Below, one piece after another: positions 9,839 to 18,617 of a DNA stretch of 64,000 bases (its first letter is position 1; every line of letters begins with the position of its first letter). Source of the stretch: Parvibaculum sp. Lineage in GTDB: Bacteria; Pseudomonadota; Alphaproteobacteria; Parvibaculales; Parvibaculaceae. Location of the stretch: contig JAUSLL010000045.1 of assembly GCA_030649335.1 (NCBI GenBank), forward strand, positions 21,509 through 85,508, given 5' to 3'. Made by a program: the position numbers and the translations under genes. Under the pieces are notes generated by a model. That model searched no databases, was not told where the DNA came from, and saw nothing but the letters and a program-made list of their open reading frames with translations.

Positions 9839-9871
9839 CCTCACCCAACCCTCTCCCAGAGGGAGAGGGTT
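9839..9871. repeat. CTCTCCC palindromic repeat
   Basis: Stem AACCCTCTCCC (9847-9857) and GGGAGAGGGTT (9861-9871) around an AGA loop, preceded by CCCTCACCC. It has the form of a second dispersed repeat type. It overlaps the stop codon of the VOC remnant, so insertion here and decay of that gene may be linked. It may also act as a terminator for the minus-strand tetR transcript, although no long U-run follows. Confidence 0.6.
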
Positions 9872-9950
9872 AACCTTTGGAACTGTGGCAGACGGCCTGG
9901 AGTTTGTTGCCTTCGGGGTCGCGGGAACCGATGGTGACCTGGCTGAACAT
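9870..9950 (-). pseudogene. Internally deleted VOC/glyoxalase-family remnant
   Basis: A 26-codon reading frame, MFSQVTIGS followed directly by RDPEGNKLQAVCHSSKG. VOC (glyoxalase/bleomycin-resistance) proteins typically begin with an MFxHVTIGxxD strand and end with RDPxGNKxxAVCH, about 100 residues later. Both ends are here in one frame with the middle missing, so this looks like a clean in-frame deletion that left start, Shine-Dalgarno (AGAGGAA) and stop intact. It follows the tetR gene by 15 bp and was probably co-transcribed with it. A functional micropeptide is possible but unsupported. Confidence 0.7.
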
Positions 9951-9965
9951 TGGCGGTTCCTCTTG

Positions 9966-10616
9966 CTATTTAGCGCGCCAAAGCTCCGGATCGCTGACGC
10001 GGAAGGCTTCGAAGGATGCTTTGAGCGTTTCCAAAATGAAGCGATCAGCGCGGCGGCGCGCGGGCATGACAATATCCAATTGGCCACTGAGCCACAGACT
10101 TGCAAGACCGTGGGTGACGCCGAGCATCGCCGCGGTCAGGCGCGAGGCTGCGCCCGCGGGCAAGACACCTGCTGCCTGACAGTCGGCGACACTACGCTCC
10201 AACAGGGCAAAGCTCTCGGCCTGTGCGGCGATGGCCTCGTCATAGGTTGCGTCGTCGCTCCAGCGATGGGCGAACATGACGTGAAAATGCCCCGGCGTGT
10301 CGAGCATGAAGCGCAGATAGGTTTCCGGCAGAACGAGGAGCCGTGCCCAGTGATCTGTACCCAATGCTTCTTGCGCTGCTGCCTCTTGCGCCTGCAGTCG
10401 CCTGTAACCGTCGGCGGCAATGGCGGCGAGCAATGCCTCGCGCGATGAGAAATGCCGATAGGTGGCGACGTGAGTGACGCCTGCTTCCGCCGCCAGTTCA
10501 CGCAGGGTGAAATCGGCGGCACCGGCCTTTGCGATGCGGGCGGAGGCAAGCGCGATCAGCGTGTCGCGCAGATTGCCGTGGTGATAGGCGGCGGGTCTGG
10601 CTTTGGCGGCTGGCAT
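9966..10616 (-). CDS. TetR/AcrR family transcriptional regulator
   Basis: 216 aa. The N-terminal helix-turn-helix domain spans about residues 14-65 (GNLRDTLIALASARIAKAG ... FTLRELAAEAGVTHVATYRHFSSREALL). The C-terminal domain, with hydrophobic helices and HFHVMFAHRW, resembles the TetR_C_33-type ligand domain. The start at 10616 has GGGAG upstream; the longer frame to 10694 would run into the -35-like sequence. It is divergent from the amidohydrolase gene, with a perfect dyad between them, so it probably regulates that gene and itself. Confidence 0.88.
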   Translation of the reverse strand: MPAAKARPAAYHHGNLRDTLIALASARIAKAGAADFTLRELAAEAGVTHVATYRHFSSREALLAAIAADGYRRLQAQEAAAQEALGTDHWARLLVLPETYLRFMLDTPGHFHVMFAHRWSDDATYDEAIAAQAESFALLERSVADCQAAGVLPAGAASRLTAAMLGVTHGLASLWLSGQLDIVMPARRRADRFILETLKASFEAFRVSDPELWRAK

Positions 10617-10687
10617 GGCGGCTCCCGCAGGTTTCGTGCCGAACTGAATAAATTTCGATGTGGGCAGAGTGGCCACTCCCGCGGCGA

Positions 10688-10725
10688 TTGACAAGGCACA
10701 TATGACTCATGTTACCGTTGGTAAC
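10688..10725. promoter_or_regulatory. Candidate TetR operator in the divergent promoter region
   Basis: GTTACC-GTT-GGTAAC at 10711-10725 is a perfect 6-3-6 dyad in the spacer between tetR and the amidohydrolase gene. A consensus TTGACA lies at 10688-10693 on the plus strand, which puts the dyad at about the -10 position 17 bp later. That is the usual place for a repressor site, although the -10 sequence itself is poor. Confidence 0.55.
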
Positions 10726-10759
10726 TTAAAAGATCAAAAGCCATGCGGGGAGGTTTGTC

Positions 10760-12496
10760 ATGGGCACAGTGAGGAGCGAACGGACATTGATAGCGGGCGG
10801 GCCCGTGCTGACGATGAACCCCGCGCAACCGACGGCTGACGCCGTGTTGATCGAAGACGGGGTGCTGATCGCCGTGGGCGATGCTGCAAATCTTGGCGAC
10901 ATGGCGGGCGCTGACGCCAAGCGCATCGACCTTGCCGGGGCGGTGCTGATGCCAGGGCTAATCGACTCTCATCCGCATCTTTTGCATTTCGCGTCGCTGA
11001 CCATGGCGACATGCCAGTTGTTCGATGCGCGCGACCATACCGACATTGTGGCGCGTATCAAAAACCACTGCATGATATTACCGCCCGACCAATGGGCGAT
11101 CTGTTCGCCGGTGGGCGAGCCACATTATTTCATCCGGCGGGGTTGGCGCGATCTGGCCGAAGGTGTTTTGCCGGACCGCTATGTGCTCGACCGCGCGGCC
11201 CCCGACCGGCCCGTCATCATTCAGGCATGGGCACCGGTGACACCTAATATTGCAGTGCTGAACTCAGCGGCGTTGAGGGCGGTTGGCATTTCATCTGACA
11301 CACCCGATCAGGTGGGCGGTGTGCGCATTGTCAAAGACAAGCACGGCGAGCCGACCGGCCATCTCGAAGGGCCAGTGAATAATTATTATTCCGACGATCC
11401 TTTCTGGCTGTCCATCCTCGGACATATCGGTGCGCCGCCGGATTGGCTGTGGGAAGCGGGCGCGCTCAACGGGCTCGCGGCCTATAACGCGCTTGGTGTG
11501 ACGGGGGGATACGAGTCCCATGCGATGGAGCCTGCGCATATCGAGGCCTATCGCAAGATTTGCGGCGACGGACGCCTGACCATGCGCATTGCCGCGACGA
11601 TGGACGCCACCGATCTGACATTTGATCCGACCAAGCCAACCGACGAAGCAACGGTGCTGGCGCGGCTGGCGCTGGCGAAATCATGGGAAGACCGATCAGA
11701 CACGCATTTCCGTTTCAACGGCATCACGCTGGCGCGCGGCGGCCCCTGCTGGCCCGGATACTTGCGGCAACACAAGGCCTATCCCGCACCAGACGGAACA
11801 ATGACCAACGGCAAGGCCTTCGTGCCACGCGAGATCGAACTGATCGTATTGCGCTACTGCCTTGAGCATGACCTGCGCTTCAACATGGTGCTGGGCGGCG
11901 ACAAGGATGCGGACGAGTTGCTGCAGAGCCTTGCCGAAACAACGGGTGGCATGGACACCGCCGCGCTCGACTGGGTGGTGCAGCACGTGTTGATGCTGAC
12001 AGCGGCGCAATGCAAACGCATTGCCGAGTTCGGCTTCCATGTGACCACGAGCCCCGGCTTTGTCTGGGGCAAGGGCGCGCTTTACCGCGAGAGGCTCGGG
12101 GCGGCGGCACTCGATGATTTTGTGCCCGCACGACGGTTGATGGAGCTTGGTGCTAATCTCGCCTTCGGATCGGACTGGGGACCAGATAATCCGTTTGAGC
12201 AGATGCAGATGGCCGAGACGCAAGAGTTTTGCGTTCGCGGCGCATGCAGCCACACGCCTGCCGAACATCGGGCGCACCATCAGGTGACGCGGATGCAGGC
12301 GCTGAACGCCTATACGCGCAATGCCGCGCGCGTGATGCAATGGGAAGGCATCGGCGCGATCAAGGCGGGCTATGCCGCCGATCTGATTGTAGTGGATGGC
12401 AATCCGCTGACCTGCCCTGTCGAAAAGCTCAGCGAATTGCAGGTGCAACTGACGCTGCTGGGCGGCAAGCCGGTGTTTGACCGCGGCGTGATCTAG
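10760..12496 (+). CDS. Amidohydrolase 3 family (YtcJ-like) hydrolase
   Basis: 578-aa cytoplasmic metal-dependent hydrolase of the amidohydrolase superfamily. The N-terminal composite strand domain (TLIAGGPVLTMNPAQPTADAV) leads to the metal-binding LIDSHPHLLHF near residue 70. Further ligands are in the GYESHAMEPAHIEAY and FGSDWGPDNPF segments, and the C-terminal AGYAADLIVVDGNPL closes the family domain. The substrate cannot be told; relatives act on amides, formamides or cyclic ureas. It is divergent from tetR and its stop abuts that of gshA. Confidence 0.87.
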   Translation: MGTVRSERTLIAGGPVLTMNPAQPTADAVLIEDGVLIAVGDAANLGDMAGADAKRIDLAGAVLMPGLIDSHPHLLHFASLTMATCQLFDARDHTDIVARIKNHCMILPPDQWAICSPVGEPHYFIRRGWRDLAEGVLPDRYVLDRAAPDRPVIIQAWAPVTPNIAVLNSAALRAVGISSDTPDQVGGVRIVKDKHGEPTGHLEGPVNNYYSDDPFWLSILGHIGAPPDWLWEAGALNGLAAYNALGVTGGYESHAMEPAHIEAYRKICGDGRLTMRIAATMDATDLTFDPTKPTDEATVLARLALAKSWEDRSDTHFRFNGITLARGGPCWPGYLRQHKAYPAPDGTMTNGKAFVPREIELIVLRYCLEHDLRFNMVLGGDKDADELLQSLAETTGGMDTAALDWVVQHVLMLTAAQCKRIAEFGFHVTTSPGFVWGKGALYRERLGAAALDDFVPARRLMELGANLAFGSDWGPDNPFEQMQMAETQEFCVRGACSHTPAEHRAHHQVTRMQALNAYTRNAARVMQWEGIGAIKAGYAADLIVVDGNPLTCPVEKLSELQVQLTLLGGKPVFDRGVI

Positions 12497-13882
12497 TCAG
12501 AACGCGTATTCTTTGAAGACGGGATCGACGGAGCCACCCCATTTGCCGTTAAAGGCATCGAGCATGACGTCGGCGGGGGCTTTGCCGGACGCAATCACTT
12601 CGTTGACGACGTCGAGGAAGATGGTTTCGTCCGTCGAGCCGGCACCATCGCCTTTGCCACGGGCCTTGAGCCCGGCGTGTGAAATTTCCAACGCGCGGCG
12701 GCCGACGTCGAGAAGCGTGCCGTCGCGGAAGGGTGTGTCGAGGCCGAGGCGGGCGACGGAATAGCGCAAGTCCTGGCGTTCGGCTTCGGTCCAGTCTTTG
12801 ACGAGATCCCATGCGGCATCAAGCGAGGACTGATCATACAAGAGGCCGACCCAGAACGCGGGCAAAGCACAGATACGCGCCCAAGGGCCGCCGTCGGCAC
12901 CGCGCATCTCGATGTAGTTCTTCAGACGCGCTTCGGGGAAGATCGTTGTCAGATGATTGATCCAGTCGCCGCGTGTGGGTGTTTCGCCTTCGAGCCCGCG
13001 CAATTTGCCGACCATGAAATCGCGGAACGATTGACCCGTCACGTCGATGTAGCGGTCATTGCGATAAACGAAATACATCGGCACATCGAGCGCGTAATCG
13101 ACATATTGCTCGAAGCCGAAGCCGCTTTCGAAGATGAAGGGGATCATGCCCGCGCGCGCGTTGTCGGTGTCGGTCCAGACGTGGCTGCGGAAAGATTTGT
13201 AGCCGTTGGCGCGGCCTTCCGTGAACGGAGAATTGGCAAAAATGGCGGTGGCGAGCGGCTGGAGGGCCACGGCGACACGCAATTTTTTCACCATATCGGG
13301 CTCATTGGCGAAATCGAGGTTCACCTGCACGGTGCAGGAGCGGTACATCATGTCGAGACCCATGGTCCCGACCTTCTGCATATATTCCGTCATAATCTTG
13401 TAGCGGCCCTTGGGCATGACGGGGATCTGGTCGCGCCGCCAATTGGGCGTGAAGCCGAGCCCCAGAAAGCCGAGGCCCAATTCGCCGCCGACTTCTTTGA
13501 CTTGGGCCAGATGATCGTGAAGTTCTGAACAGGTCTGGTGCAATGTTTCGAGCGGTGCACCGGACAGTTCAAATTGCCCGCCGGGTTCGAGCGAGATGTT
13601 GCCGCCGCCTTTGGGGCTTTCCAGACCGATGATGGTGGTGCCTTCGCGCACAGGCACCCAGCCAAAACGCGTGAGGCCTTCGAGCATGGCGCGAATGCCT
13701 TTGCCGCCCGCATCAAATGCGTCGCCATAAGGCACCGGCGAATTGTCCGCGATGTGGAAGGGGAATTTCTCGTGCTCAGTGCCGATGCGCCAATCGGCCT
13801 TGACCTTCGAGCCGCGCTCGAGGGCTGCCACAAGATCGTCGCGGTTGGTTACGGGCTCAGGCCCGGCAACGAGTACGCTCAT
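12497..13882 (-). CDS. gshA: Glutamate-cysteine ligase (plant/proteobacterial type)
   Basis: First step of glutathione synthesis: ATP-dependent joining of L-glutamate and L-cysteine in the cytoplasm. The 461-aa length and sequence fit the class found in Hyphomicrobiales and plants rather than the E. coli class: [12 protein letters not shown] near residue 32, [21 protein letters not shown] near 100, and [13 protein letters not shown] in the middle. It is alone on the minus strand, converging on the amidohydrolase gene with no gap. Its upstream neighbour, a quinone-reductase-like gene, could share a transcript but is 139 bp away. Confidence 0.95.
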   Translation of the reverse strand: MSVLVAGPEPVTNRDDLVAALERGSKVKADWRIGTEHEKFPFHIADNSPVPYGDAFDAGGKGIRAMLEGLTRFGWVPVREGTTIIGLESPKGGGNISLEPGGQFELSGAPLETLHQTCSELHDHLAQVKEVGGELGLGFLGLGFTPNWRRDQIPVMPKGRYKIMTEYMQKVGTMGLDMMYRSCTVQVNLDFANEPDMVKKLRVAVALQPLATAIFANSPFTEGRANGYKSFRSHVWTDTDNARAGMIPFIFESGFGFEQYVDYALDVPMYFVYRNDRYIDVTGQSFRDFMVGKLRGLEGETPTRGDWINHLTTIFPEARLKNYIEMRGADGGPWARICALPAFWVGLLYDQSSLDAAWDLVKDWTEAERQDLRYSVARLGLDTPFRDGTLLDVGRRALEISHAGLKARGKGDGAGSTDETIFLDVVNEVIASGKAPADVMLDAFNGKWGGSVDPVFKEYAF

Positions 13883-14021
13883 AGGCGAGCCCCCTGAAAA
13901 ATTTGATAGACCATGTCGCTCGGGGGCGGGCCCCCTGTCCGGTCATTTCGCTTGTCGCAAGATGTAGGAGCGGGATCGCGGCCTGACAAGCGCAAATACG
14001 ACGGGGCCACGCCTCACCCCC

Positions 14022-14612
14022 CTAGCGAAGTTTGGCGAAGCGTTGCTCTATTTTGAGCAGGTGTCGCGCAAGCGAGGATTTCTGCGCCGTATCCATGTTG
14101 AATTGGGCCATCCAAAGCGTTTTGCAGTGGACTCCGCAAAGTGCACGGATGCCGCGCAGGAGGATACGCCGGTGGGGCTCGCCGACCCATTTGGCGTACC
14201 ACCAGCTTGAGCCGCAGCTCGTGACGCCTGCGAGCAACCGGATGTGAGTGAGGCCCGGCCGGATATTTCCGCCCTTGGGGTCGAGGGAGAAGGCGACACC
14301 GGGGACGAGCGTGCGGTCGAGCCAGCCTTTGAGAATGGCGGGCAACCCGTACCACCATGTCGGAAAGACAAAGACCAAGGCTTCGGCCCAGCGGATATGG
14401 GCGATGTGATCCGCGAGCACTGCCTGATTGCGGTCATTGTCATTGTAGATGGCAAGTTCTGACGCGCTGAGGCGCGGGTCGAAGCCTTCTGCATAGAGGT
14501 CGGTAACACGGGTCTCGTGGCCGTTGACAGCGAGACCGCGCAAGACCGCATCGCGCATGGCGGCGACATAGCTTGTCTCGACGGGATGAGCATAGATGAT
14601 GAGCACACGCAT
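14022..14612 (-). CDS. NAD(P)H:quinone oxidoreductase-like flavodoxin-fold protein
   Basis: 196 aa, starting MRVLIIYAHPVETSYVAA, the FMN/FAD-binding first loop of the flavodoxin_2 family (MdaB/KefF/NQO1-like). The second family segment, LVFVFPTWWYGLPAILKGWLD, lies around residues 80-100. It probably makes two-electron reductions of quinones or similar compounds in the cytoplasm. The start at 14612 leaves a 4-bp gap after rsmE and is served by GGTGAG inside the rsmE tail, so the two are very likely translationally coupled. The pairing with rsmE has no obvious functional logic. Confidence 0.85.
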   Translation of the reverse strand: MRVLIIYAHPVETSYVAAMRDAVLRGLAVNGHETRVTDLYAEGFDPRLSASELAIYNDNDRNQAVLADHIAHIRWAEALVFVFPTWWYGLPAILKGWLDRTLVPGVAFSLDPKGGNIRPGLTHIRLLAGVTSCGSSWWYAKWVGEPHRRILLRGIRALCGVHCKTLWMAQFNMDTAQKSSLARHLLKIEQRFAKLR

Positions 14613-14616
14613 GGGC

Positions 14617-15408
14617 TCACCAATCACCGAGGACGAGCTGGATGGCGGCAAGTGCTGCTATGGCGGCGGTGTCGGCGCGCATGATGCGGGGGCCGAGCGA
14701 GAGCGCGTGGGTGTCGGCGCGTTTCAGAAGTGCGGCGCGCTCTGCCTCATCGAAACCGCCTTCGGGGCCGACGAGCAGCGCGAAGGGTGTTCCGCGCGGA
14801 TAGGATTTGGCGATGGCCTCGATGGTGGCAAGCGCACCGCCGGGAGGGGCCGCCTCATCGCAGAAGAGAATGCGACGGGTGGGGTTTTCGGCTGACCATG
14901 TGGCGAGCAGCGCGTCGAGTTTTACCGCGTCGCGCACCTCCGGTACGGCAACGAGACCGCATTGTTCGGCGGCCTCAATGACATTGGCGGCGAGGCGCTG
15001 GTCCTTGACGCGAGCGACCATGGTGCGGCGCGTGAGGACGGGCTGGATGACGGCGGCACCCATTTCGGTGGCCTTCTGGGCGATGAAATCGAGGCGCGCT
15101 TTTTTGACCGGCGCGAAGAGGAGCCAGATGTCGGGCAAGGGCTCGTGCGCGCGGGTTTGGCCGGTGACGGTGAGGCTTGTTGATTTGCGTGAGGCTTCCG
15201 TGATCTCGGCGGACCACTCGCCGTCGCGGCCGTTGAACAGGAGGACACGGCCACCGGCGCTCATGCGGATGACATTGACGAGATAATGCGACTGGTCCTT
15301 GTCGAGTGTGATCTCGGCATTTATGGAAAGGGCGGCGTCAACATAAAGCCGCGCTTTGCCGGAGGCGCAGCGGGTGTTGTCGGCGTCTTCGGTGTCGTCG
15401 CGCACCAT
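14617..15408 (-). CDS. rsmE: 16S rRNA (uracil-1498-N3)-methyltransferase
   Basis: SPOUT-class methyltransferase that modifies U1498 of 16S rRNA. The 263-aa protein has an N-terminal PUA-like domain (HYLVNVIRMSAGGRVLLFNG) and the C-terminal knot with LLVGPEGGFDEAE and LSLGPRIMRADTAAIAAL, diagnostic for RsmE. The ATG at 15408 follows GAGAGAA. An ATG five codons earlier lies on the edge of a palindromic repeat and is less likely. It starts a two-gene minus-strand unit with the flavodoxin-fold gene. Confidence 0.93.
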   Translation of the reverse strand: MVRDDTEDADNTRCASGKARLYVDAALSINAEITLDKDQSHYLVNVIRMSAGGRVLLFNGRDGEWSAEITEASRKSTSLTVTGQTRAHEPLPDIWLLFAPVKKARLDFIAQKATEMGAAVIQPVLTRRTMVARVKDQRLAANVIEAAEQCGLVAVPEVRDAVKLDALLATWSAENPTRRILFCDEAAPPGGALATIEAIAKSYPRGTPFALLVGPEGGFDEAERAALLKRADTHALSLGPRIMRADTAAIAALAAIQLVLGDW

Positions 15409-15424
15409 CAAATTCTCTCTCATT

Positions 15425-15507
15425 CGTCATTGCGAGCACTTGCGAAGCAATCCAGTGTTGCGCAACAAAGAATGGATTGCCACGTCGCTTCGCTCCTCGC
15501 AATGACG
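15425..15507. repeat. TCATTGCGAG inverted repeat element
   Basis: CGTCATTGCGAGCACTTGCG... to CAATCCA (15425-15454) and TGGATTGCCACGTCGC... to CGCAATGACG (15473-15507) are imperfect inverse copies. The tip contains the palindrome TGTTGCGCAACA (15456-15467). The whole 83 bp can fold into a long hairpin between the divergent genes rsmE and NUDIX. This is a widely dispersed alphaproteobacterial repeat type. Confidence 0.8.
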
Positions 15508-15529
15508 AAATTACATACGGAACCCGATC

Positions 15530-16024
15530 ATGCAGACACGAAAGACCGCACGCGCTCTGCTGTTCGATGCCGAGGGACGGTTGCTGCTTGTCCGGATGCA
15601 TGACCCGCAGGTGGCCGACGCGGATGGCAAGGTTGTGGAGCGGGCCTATTGGGTGACGATCGGCGGCGAAATCGACGAGGGCGAAGATGTGATGACGGCT
15701 GTGCGGCGCGAGATCGCCGAGGAGACGGGGCTCACAGAGGTGCGCCTTGGGGCGGCGGTCTGGTATGCTGAACATGTGCTGATGGTCAAAGGCGAGCCGC
15801 GGCTGTTTCAGGAAACATTTGTGCTGGCCTATACCGAGGACACAAATTTGAGCCGCGCGGGATGGACCGAGGAAGAAACGCAGGTGATTGAACATCTGAA
15901 ATGGTGGGAGATGGACGATCTCTTTGCCAGCGGCGATACGTTCTTCCCCTCATCGCTGAAAGAAAACCTGCTGCCGCTGACCGATGATCTGTTGCCGCCC
16001 ACGATGCTGACGATTGAGCCCTGA
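15530..16024 (+). CDS. NUDIX hydrolase
   Basis: 164-aa cytoplasmic hydrolase of nucleoside-diphosphate-linked compounds. The NUDIX box is complete: GGEIDEGEDVMTAVRREI followed by AEETGL, at about residues 45-68, with the REXXEEXG core giving the metal-binding glutamates. The N-terminal strand RALLFDAEGRLLLVRM is typical. The substrate cannot be deduced. Its stop is 1 bp before the ATG of ubiA, so the two genes form a coupled pair. Confidence 0.9.
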   Translation: MQTRKTARALLFDAEGRLLLVRMHDPQVADADGKVVERAYWVTIGGEIDEGEDVMTAVRREIAEETGLTEVRLGAAVWYAEHVLMVKGEPRLFQETFVLAYTEDTNLSRAGWTEEETQVIEHLKWWEMDDLFASGDTFFPSSLKENLLPLTDDLLPPTMLTIEP

Positions 16025-16025
16025 T

Positions 16026-16940
16026 ATGACCGAGAATGCCCGCATTGCCGACGCCGCGCCTGCCAATTGGGTGGACCGCTATGCACCCGCTTTTGTGCGG
16101 CCCTATATGAAGCTCGCGCGGCTCGACCGGCCCATCGGCACATGGCTGTTGCTGTGGCCGTGCTGGTGGTCGATTGCGCTGGCGGCGGACGGGATGCCGG
16201 ACATTGGCATGATGATCCTCTTCGGCATCGGTGCAGTCGTCATGCGCGGTGCGGGCTGCACCTATAATGACATTGTGGACCGCGATATTGACGGGATGGT
16301 GGAGCGCACGAAGCTGCGTCCTATTCCGTCCGGTGCCGTGAGCCTTACACAAGCATTTGTGTTTCTCGGACTGCAGTTGCTGATCGGTTTGGTCATTCTG
16401 TTGTCGCTGACGGGCACGGCTATTGCGCTTGGTTTTGCGTCGGTATTCCTCATTGCGATTTATCCGTGGATGAAGCGCATCACCTATTGGCCGCAGATTG
16501 TGCTGGGGCTTGTCTTCAACTGGGGCGCGCTGATGGGCTATGCCGCCGTGCGTGACAATCTCGACGCCGCACCCGTGCTGCTCTATCTCGGCGCGATCTT
16601 CTGGACCATCGGCTATGACACGATCTATGCGCATCAGGACAAGGATGATGATGCGCTGATCGGCGTTAAATCTTCGGCGCTGAAACTTGGCAGCGACACG
16701 CCGAAATATCTCTGGCGGTTTTACGGCGCGATGATGATCGGGCTTTGCGCGACAGGCCTCGTGAGCGATATGAGTGCTGCCTATTTCGTGATTGTCGCGG
16801 GTGCAGGCGCGCATCTGGCATGGCAAATCCTCACGCTCGATATTGATGATGATGCGCGCTGCCTGACGCTCTTCCGCTCGAACCGCGATTTTGGTCTGAT
16901 CGTTTTCGTGGCGATGGTGGCCGGACGGATGATCGGTTAG
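16026..16940 (+). CDS. ubiA: 4-hydroxybenzoate polyprenyltransferase
   Basis: Membrane enzyme that attaches the polyprenyl tail to 4-hydroxybenzoate in ubiquinone synthesis. About 304 aa with eight or nine helices. The two Asp-rich sites are visible: GCTYNDIVDRDIDGMVERT near residues 78-96 and YDTIYAHQDKDDDALIGVKS near 196-215. The ATG at 16026 is preferred to a TTG within the NUDIX gene. Its stop overlaps the MFS stop on the other strand by four bases. The quinone feeds the oxidase at the left end of the window. Confidence 0.95.
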   Translation: MTENARIADAAPANWVDRYAPAFVRPYMKLARLDRPIGTWLLLWPCWWSIALAADGMPDIGMMILFGIGAVVMRGAGCTYNDIVDRDIDGMVERTKLRPIPSGAVSLTQAFVFLGLQLLIGLVILLSLTGTAIALGFASVFLIAIYPWMKRITYWPQIVLGLVFNWGALMGYAAVRDNLDAAPVLLYLGAIFWTIGYDTIYAHQDKDDDALIGVKSSALKLGSDTPKYLWRFYGAMMIGLCATGLVSDMSAAYFVIVAGAGAHLAWQILTLDIDDDARCLTLFRSNRDFGLIVFVAMVAGRMIG

Positions 16941-18208
16941 TCGGGTTTCACATCCAACAACCTGTCCACTTTGCGCAAATCGGGGAAGAGCCACATCCAT
17001 ATGGCGACGACGCCGATGGTGCCGAGGCCACCGACGACGACCGACGGCACGGTGCCGAGCCAGCCTGCCATGACACCACTTTCAAATTCACCAAGCTCGT
17101 TTGATGCTGTGATGAACACCATGTCCACCGCGCTGACACGGCCCAGCATTTCGGGAGGTGTGGCGAGCGGGATGAGCGTCGAGCGGACATAGACGCTGAT
17201 CATGTCGGAGCCGCCCATGATGAGGAGCGCTACAAAGGACAGTGCGAAGTTTTCTGACAGGCCGAAGGTGATGGTGGCCAAACCGAAGATCGCGACACAA
17301 GCAAACATGGCATAGCCCGCATGGCGATGCAGCGGCAGGGCGATGAGCATGAAATTGATCAACACCGCGCCAAGCGCCGGTGCGGAGCGCAAGATGCCCA
17401 GACCTTGCGGGCCGACATGGAGAATGTCGGCGGCGAAAATCGGCATGAGGGCAGCGGCCCCGCCGAGCAGCACAGCAAACAAATCAAGCGAGATGGCGCC
17501 GAGCACGATGGGCTTGCGGCGAATGAAGCGCACGCCAGCCGTGACGCGACCAAAGGTGGTGAGCGTCGGGTCGGCTGGTTCCTGCTTGTGGCGCGTGCGG
17601 ATGGCGAAAAAGGCGACGGCGCAGATGAGGAAGAAAACAAAGCAGGTGCCATAGGCGGCAAGTGGGCCGCCTATGTAGATGAAGCCGCCGAGCGCGGGGC
17701 CGACGATGGTGGCCGTGAGAAATGACGACGAGGAAATGGCGATGCCGCGCGGCAGCTGACGCGTGGAGACCAGCAGCGGCACGAAGGCACGGGTGGCGGG
17801 GCCGGAGAAGGCACGCGCGCAACCGAGGATGACCAGCGCCAGATAGAATGGCCAGATCGCATGTTCGGCAACGCCTGCCCATGTGAAGGCCGCGAGCATG
17901 GCCACCGCGGCGGCCTGGAGGAGATAGCTCGCCGAGGCAATCAAACGCCTGTCCACGCGGTCGGCGACGTCGCCTGCGGGCAGCAACAGCAGAAACATGG
18001 GCAGAAACTGCGCCAGACCGACAAAGCCCAGAGCCATCGGGCTCTTGGTGATCTCGTAGATCTGCCAGCCGACGGCGACGGACAAGATTTGCGAGGCCAG
18101 CGTGCCGAGGAAGCGACCGGAGAGAAAGAAGCGGAAATCGCGCAGGGCCAGCAGGCTGCGCAGGGTGACTTCTGACGAAGAATCATCGGGGGATGCGGCG
18201 GTGGCCAT
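16937..18208 (-). CDS. MFS transporter (EntS/MFS_3-like)
   Basis: 423-aa inner-membrane transporter with twelve predicted helices. The opening FRFFLSGRFLGTLASQILSVAVGWQIYEITKSP and the loop DVADRVDRRLI (motif A variant) match the MFS_3 group that includes enterobactin exporter EntS. It is probably an exporter, but the substrate is unknown; no siderophore genes are nearby. It converges on ubiA, their stop codons overlapping. Confidence 0.88.
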   Translation of the reverse strand: MATAASPDDSSSEVTLRSLLALRDFRFFLSGRFLGTLASQILSVAVGWQIYEITKSPMALGFVGLAQFLPMFLLLLPAGDVADRVDRRLIASASYLLQAAAVAMLAAFTWAGVAEHAIWPFYLALVILGCARAFSGPATRAFVPLLVSTRQLPRGIAISSSSFLTATIVGPALGGFIYIGGPLAAYGTCFVFFLICAVAFFAIRTRHKQEPADPTLTTFGRVTAGVRFIRRKPIVLGAISLDLFAVLLGGAAALMPIFAADILHVGPQGLGILRSAPALGAVLINFMLIALPLHRHAGYAMFACVAIFGLATITFGLSENFALSFVALLIMGGSDMISVYVRSTLIPLATPPEMLGRVSAVDMVFITASNELGEFESGVMAGWLGTVPSVVVGGLGTIGVVAIWMWLFPDLRKVDRLLDVKPD

Positions 18209-18315
18209 GCGAGCAGATCCTGACCTTTAGAGCGGGCACCGCTTTTGCCAGAGTTCGGGGGGACTGTCGCGGGGGATTCGATTTACGGAGGCGAAAGTGA
18301 CGCAGGGGTCATTTA

Positions 18316-18354
18316 TTGAAACTTTGATGCGATGCACTATATTTGTTGCATCGC
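18316..18354 (+). promoter_or_regulatory. Promoter with a dyad over the -10 box
   Basis: TTGAAA (18316-18321), a 16-bp spacer and TATATT (18338-18343) form a good sigma-70 promoter for the 63-aa gene. A perfect inverted repeat, GCGATGCA (18329-18336) and TGCATCGC (18347-18354), brackets the -10 box, which is the expected position for a repressor. Confidence 0.65.
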
Positions 18355-18392
18355 ACAATTATACGTCCCCTCGTCCCAGAAAGGCGAAAACC

Positions 18393-18584
18393 ATGTTCAA
18401 TTCAACGCTTCTCAACACCTGGATCAGCGCCGCCGCCACAGGCCTCGGCTTCTATACCGGTTTAAACGCATGGCACGAAATGCCCGCCCGTCAGGCTGGT
18501 TTCGTGCGTGACGCGCTCATCAGCGGCAGAGACGAACCCGAACAGCTCGACTTCATCGATGCGTTCAAAGCCGCTGCCGACTAA
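18393..18584 (+). CDS. 63-aa hypothetical protein with its own promoter and terminator
   Basis: I do not recognise it. It starts MFNSTLLNTWISAAATGLGFY, an amphipathic to mildly hydrophobic stretch without a clear cleavage site. A charged half ending DEPEQLDFIDAFKAAAD follows. GAAAGGCG is well placed before the ATG. An independent promoter with a dyad and a strong terminator show that it is a genuine, regulated monocistronic gene. It may bind a membrane or granule surface through the N-terminal half, but that is conjecture. Confidence 0.65.
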   Translation: MFNSTLLNTWISAAATGLGFYTGLNAWHEMPARQAGFVRDALISGRDEPEQLDFIDAFKAAAD

Positions 18585-18617
18585 TTCCGCCTGATCGGCT
18601 GAGTTTACAAAAACAGA

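Noticed and set aside
9795..10448. Plus-strand frame across the repeat, the VOC remnant and tetR
   Set aside because: Starts inside a repeat and runs antisense to tetR; not a gene.
15786..17000. 404-codon minus-strand frame opposite ubiA
   Set aside because: Antisense to ubiA and the NUDIX gene, both unmistakable; no recognisable domain.
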